Source of the DNA: Anaerocolumna jejuensis DSM 15929
Lineage (GTDB): Bacteria > Bacillota > Clostridia > Lachnospirales > Lachnospiraceae
NCBI RefSeq assembly: GCF_900142215.1
Contig: NZ_FRAC01000021.1
Location: 67,827 to 131,826, forward strand
Reading direction: 5' to 3'
Length of the DNA stretch: 64,000 nucleotides
The notes under the pieces were generated by a model. That model saw nothing but the letters and a program-made list of their open reading frames with translations, was not told the origin of the DNA and searched no databases. This document shows, one piece after another, positions 60,908 to 64,000 of this stretch (positions are counted from its first letter, which is position 1; every line of letters starts with the position of its first letter). Both the position numbers and the translations under genes were made by a program.

Positions 60908-60950
60908 AGGAATAGCTGTAGTCACGAAGACAACAGCTATTCCTTTTATT
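60908..60950 (+). terminator. intrinsic terminator after GH3
   Basis: A perfect 13-bp stem (AAGGAATAGCTGT 60908-60920 with 60934-60946) followed by TTAT and TTTT. Confidence 0.88.
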
Positions 60951-61009
60951 TTTGATACTTCTACATTTCGCAGGTATCTATCTCCATAAACGTCTCTCAA
61001 AAAATATCT

Positions 61010-61912
61010 TTACTTTGTATGGTCCTTAATCCATGAGGCAATATCATCTGTAACCTGCTCTCTGTTAAGCTCATTTAACAGCTCGTGCCTGGCCTCGGGA
61101 TAAAGCTTCAGGGTTATATCATTCACACCTGTCTTTTTATATATTTGATATAGATTTTTTACCCCCTTGCCGCATCTGCCTACCGGGTCCCTGTCACCGG
61201 AGATGATAAGCACGGGTAAATCCTTCGGTACTTTCTTTCTGTTCTTTTTCTTCTCAATAACCATGAGCCCTATTATGAAATCATGATAGAAACCGCTGGT
61301 AAATACCGTCCCGCAATAAGGATCTTTTATGTATTTATCCACTTCTTCTTCATCCCTGCTAAGCCAGTCAAAGTCCGTACGGTTCGGACTGAACAGTTTA
61401 TTGAACCCTCCAAAAAGAAGGTTGTTCATCTTCTCACTCTTTGTCCGTCTGCCGGTTTTTCCAGCCTCCCTAGCCGCTATCAGTCTTCCCGCCTTTAACA
61501 TAATGCCCTGATTCCCATTGGAACCCATTAATATCAAGCCGCTTAGTTCCTTTCCATACTCCATGGCGTACCGTTGCGAGGCAAAGGAGCCCATGCTATG
61601 CCCCAGTAAAAACAACGGCAGAGACGGATACTTCTTACGGATAATAACCGTCAGGTGGTGCATATCCTTTACCAGCCACATGAAACCATCCTTATCGGCC
61701 AGATAACCCACATTATCAAGATTTTCTGCTGTCTTGCCGTGTCCCCTGTGGTCATGGATATACACATGATACCCCAGCCCTGCCAGAAAAGCCGCAAATC
61801 TTTCGTATCGTTCCGAAGTTTCTGCCATTCCATGGGCAATCTGAACAATCCCCTTAACCTGCACCCCGGGGTCCGGGCTTATTACATATCCATGAATCTT
61901 AATCCCATCCAT
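61010..61912 (-). CDS. alpha/beta hydrolase (monoacylglycerol lipase-like)
   Basis: 300 residues from ATG 61912, alpha/beta hydrolase 4 family. Nucleophile elbow GHSMGSFASQR (Ser at about 107), oxyanion region QIAHGMAETSERYE (about 25), acid Asp in ISGDRDPVG, catalytic His in PEARHELLNE. Acts on monoacylglycerols or other esters (lysophospholipase type). No ribosome site precedes ATG 61912. Upstream in the same frame ten more codons reading LRENFTFQA match the usual start of the family, with GGAGGAGGT placed six bases before an ATT at 61942, so an ATT start is possible. Confidence 0.85.
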   Translation of the reverse strand: MDGIKIHGYVISPDPGVQVKGIVQIAHGMAETSERYERFAAFLAGLGYHVYIHDHRGHGKTAENLDNVGYLADKDGFMWLVKDMHHLTVIIRKKYPSLPLFLLGHSMGSFASQRYAMEYGKELSGLILMGSNGNQGIMLKAGRLIAAREAGKTGRRTKSEKMNNLLFGGFNKLFSPNRTDFDWLSRDEEEVDKYIKDPYCGTVFTSGFYHDFIIGLMVIEKKKNRKKVPKDLPVLIISGDRDPVGRCGKGVKNLYQIYKKTGVNDITLKLYPEARHELLNELNREQVTDDIASWIKDHTK

Positions 61913-62127
61913 TGCTTGAAAAGTAAAATTTTCTCTTAAAATACTAATACCTCCTCCCAGTATTCCTAAGTTACATTTACTTCTACCCTATATTTCTATT
62001 TTCAACTATAGAAAACATTATGTCAATCATAAAGTGTGAAATAAATTACGGAAAACGGTTTAAACTAATAGTAAAATAAAAAGTCTGTTTATAACATACA
62101 TCCAAAGGAAAGAGAGGTGGTAGGATA

Positions 62128-62643
62128 ATGAAATACTTCGAATATAATCTTTGGGCGGCTACCAGCAGTGAAGCAGACAGTACCCGGGAGACAGCCTTAA
62201 AAGCCTGGAAAGAAAGAGCCAGGCTGTATTCAGAAGAATATCAGAAAACCAGAGAACATCTTTCAAAAACTTTTGTCAAAGTATATGAGAATAATTTTGG
62301 TTTTCGAGGCTGCTATTTATCGGACCTCCTCCTGTCAGGCAATACCAGAATAGAGAACGTCGGCTCCTATATAAAAGGCATCACCACCTGTAAAATCCTG
62401 CTATCTGATCTTGTTGACAGCTGGCAGATTACCTACTCCGATATTGAATTTATCAATTATCAACCGGCCAGTGAAAATGACCTATGGGCAGCGCCAAACA
62501 GATATAGGATACTGGAATTCAGTGAGCTGCTTGTTCTCGATATTGATAACAATAAGCTTTCACATGAGTTTCTGCTATCGAACGGTTCCACCCTCCTGCT
62601 GCACTTTACCAGGGTTTCCGTCAAGAAAATCAACAAGCCATAG
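62128..62643 (+). CDS. uncharacterised protein
   Basis: 171 residues, soluble, no recognised domain. N-terminal part is a Glu/Lys/Arg-rich helix-forming stretch (ETALKAWKERARLYSEEYQK), and the rest looks beta-rich (RGCYLSDLLLSGNTRIENVG, then VDSWQITYSDIEFINYQP). Good ribosome site (AGAGAGGTGG). The last 69 bases overlap the end of the convergent DUF434-type gene (62575-62643), so both strands code there. Function unknown. Confidence 0.65.
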   Translation: MKYFEYNLWAATSSEADSTRETALKAWKERARLYSEEYQKTREHLSKTFVKVYENNFGFRGCYLSDLLLSGNTRIENVGSYIKGITTCKILLSDLVDSWQITYSDIEFINYQPASENDLWAAPNRYRILEFSELLVLDIDNNKLSHEFLLSNGSTLLLHFTRVSVKKINKP

Positions 62644-63324
62644 GCCAGGAACACCGTCGGATATCAAATACCGGTTTAAATTGAAATAGCTGTTTGCCCT
62701 GTCCAAAACAGCAGAGTCCGCAGTAACTACACATTCCTGATTTTTAAGAATCCCATCCACTCCATTTATGCAGTAAGCCTCTATGGGAAAGGAGTATTTT
62801 GCAAGCTCCTCCTGTATCAGTATTTTGAGCCTGCCGGAATTGGAAACCGGCGCATCCAGATAGAAAATAACTTTACCCGCTTTTTCCTTTTCAAGAAAAC
62901 TTCCTATCTTATTGACTGCCTCTATCGTTTTATCTATCGGATGATAGGTTCCCCGAAGTCCGGCCAGGTCCCTTAAGCATCCGTCTTTGCACAATATGAC
63001 AGGTGAGCCGGATAATGCAACCTCCAGGGTGATAATCGTATTAAACCCGTCAACATGCAGGGTCCTTCCCTCACAGCCATCTGCCAGCTCCCTGGCTTTT
63101 CGGTTTCTGATTGCTTCATCCGAGGCTGCCCAGCGTATCAGCGCAATCCGCTGTCTTTTGGAAAGTCTGTAATGGTCACAGACAAAGGTAGCTGCCCCTT
63201 CTATACGGTAGCCTTGATTCAACAGGTAGCAGATATCACTTCCTGCTCTGGAAAGCGTAACAAGAGCCTCTTTTCCAAAATCCTTCTCATCCTCTGGCGT
63301 ATATCCTCTTTTTGTCTGCTTCAT
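62575..63324 (-). CDS. DUF434/DUF5616-type protein
   Basis: About 249 residues; start ATG 63324 or the GTG just before it (63327), since AGGAAAT lies eight bases ahead of the GTG. The N-terminus KRGYTPEDEKDF, SDICYLLNQGYRI and FVCDHYRLSKRQRIALIRWAAS is the DUF434 pattern; the middle HVDGFNTIITLEVALSGSP and the PIDKTIEAVNKIG / FYLDAPVSNSGRLK region continue the DUF5616-like domain, which has been suggested to be a nuclease-like fold. Function unknown; often monocistronic. Its end overlaps the convergent gene by 69 bases. Confidence 0.75.
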   Translation of the reverse strand: MKQTKRGYTPEDEKDFGKEALVTLSRAGSDICYLLNQGYRIEGAATFVCDHYRLSKRQRIALIRWAASDEAIRNRKARELADGCEGRTLHVDGFNTIITLEVALSGSPVILCKDGCLRDLAGLRGTYHPIDKTIEAVNKIGSFLEKEKAGKVIFYLDAPVSNSGRLKILIQEELAKYSFPIEAYCINGVDGILKNQECVVTADSAVLDRANSYFNLNRYLISDGVPGLWLVDFLDGNPGKVQQEGGTVR

Positions 63325-63345
63325 CACAAGTGATTTCCTTTCCAA

Positions 63346-63724
63346 TCATACTTTGCGTTTGATATAATGCTGTCAATGCTTGAATAAAGTATGGCATTTT
63401 CAGGTACAAAAATGCTGACAGTACATCATACAAACATCACCACATTTTATAGTACAATTAATCTCAGCACCCTTATTGCCATGTTAGCTACATTCAAAAG
63501 GCATACCAAAATTTAACGCTGTTTTCCAGATTGTATTGTTATTAAGTGTTTAAAAAAATATAGCCTTCTGCTTATCTCGATACTGTTAAACTTCAAAATT
63601 GTACTTTTATAGCTATAACAAATAAGCACTAAAATTATACATTTTTGTAAAAATATGTTTACATTTTATTAGAATTATAGTAATATAAATTACTAGTACA
63701 ATGTTTTTGAATTAACCACCAAAA
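63346..63724. other. AT-rich intergenic region without a gene
   Basis: Six frames show only short fragments. The sequence is strongly AT-rich with A/T runs towards 63600-63710. It would hold the end of the IS630 element, but no terminal inverted repeat partner can be assigned because the other end lies outside the window. Confidence 0.5.
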
Positions 63725-64000
63725 CTATACTCTGATCTCATCCATCTTGTATTTCCACCGTGGAACAACCGGTGCAGCGTTGACTTCATCCATATACTGA
63801 TAGATGCGATCTACCAGTTCCTGTTTGGTTTGAACTCTTATGCCACGCAGGCATACACGAGCAAATTTACCAAAGAACGCTTCTATCATATTGAGCCAAG
63901 AGCCGTGTTTTGGTGTAAATACAAATAGGAACCTTCCGGGCCTTGTTGCAAGATACTCCCTGGTTTTCTTGGATGTATGGACTGTATGATTGTCCAGTAC
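63725..64000 (-). CDS. IS630 family transposase, C-terminal part (runs off the window)
   Basis: About 92 codons, open to the window edge, ending at TAG 63725-63727. It reads VLDNHTVHTSKKTREYLA, FTPKHGSWLNMIEAFFGK, then LVDRIYQYMDEVN and APVVPRWKYKMDEI. The LDNHTVH and SWLNMIE blocks are the DDE_3 motifs of IS630/Tc1-type transposases, the second with the catalytic Glu. The N-terminal helix-turn-helix lies outside the window. The frame is intact as far as it can be seen. Confidence 0.85.
   Translation of the reverse strand, partial: VLDNHTVHTSKKTREYLATRPGRFLFVFTPKHGSWLNMIEAFFGKFARVCLRGIRVQTKQELVDRIYQYMDEVNAAPVVPRWKYKMDEIRV

Overview
This 64 kb window looks like a chromosome segment of a low-GC, Gram-positive, spore-forming anaerobe, most likely a Lachnospiraceae-type clostridium. 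The evidence is strong AGGAGG ribosome sites throughout, lipoproteins with lipobox signals, a LysM/GH18 spore-type hydrolase, a ferredoxin-type aldo/keto reductase, CUT1 sugar ABC transporters with YesM/YesN-type two-component control, and many plant-glycan or glycation-product enzymes. I cannot name the species from sequence alone. No rRNA, tRNA or CRISPR array was found.

Layout. 0-10 kb is housekeeping mixed with decay: an AAG-type DNA glycosylase, a GNAT acetyltransferase, a YyaL-type gene broken exactly at its CxxC motif, a recombinase tail, an AT-rich Ntn-hydrolase gene, an S41 peptidase gene with its middle deleted, a flavin reductase, a LysM-GH18 protein and a chemoreceptor. 10-16 kb holds a methyltransferase, small regulatory and redox proteins, a repeat-expanded acetyltransferase, and an AraC regulator divergent from a GH51 arabinofuranosidase. 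16-22 kb is a fructoselysine (Amadori product) locus: kinase FrlD, deglycase FrlB, YfcC-type carrier, a broken FrlC-type epimerase and an amidohydrolase, divergent from a GntR/UTRA regulator. 23-32 kb is a sugar ABC transporter (binding protein plus two permeases), YesM/YesN sensor and regulator, and a GH106-like glycosidase. The transporter and glycosidase share a 16-bp upstream motif at almost the same distance from their start codons.

33-41 kb reads as a zinc-homeostasis block: znuA-znuC-znuB with a ribosomal protein L33 paralogue, a TIGR03943-like protein, a P-loop GTPase/permease fusion, a CobW-type GTPase and a Fur-family regulator. Related TTTGCATTTG-type sites overlie two of the promoters. 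41-45 kb has a polysaccharide deacetylase and an NMT1/SsuA-type ABC system whose ATPase gene is preceded by three tandem copies of its own ribosome-site region. 45-58 kb is mostly housekeeping (TerC, free-Met sulfoxide reductase, topoisomerase III, D,D-carboxypeptidase, DegV, glyA, TetR) plus an operon of lipoprotein, ECF sigma factor and anti-sigma factor that shares one repeated domain. 58-64 kb has GH3, an alpha/beta hydrolase, two convergent genes whose coding ends overlap by 69 nt, and the end of an IS630-type transposase cut by the window edge.

The least explained signal is a family of long, near-perfect intergenic hairpins of about 210-260 nt (23231-23489, 49812-50046, 58195-58451, and a relative at 37133-37345). 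They share a core while their outer arms differ. This and the composite zinc locus are the best candidates for something undescribed.
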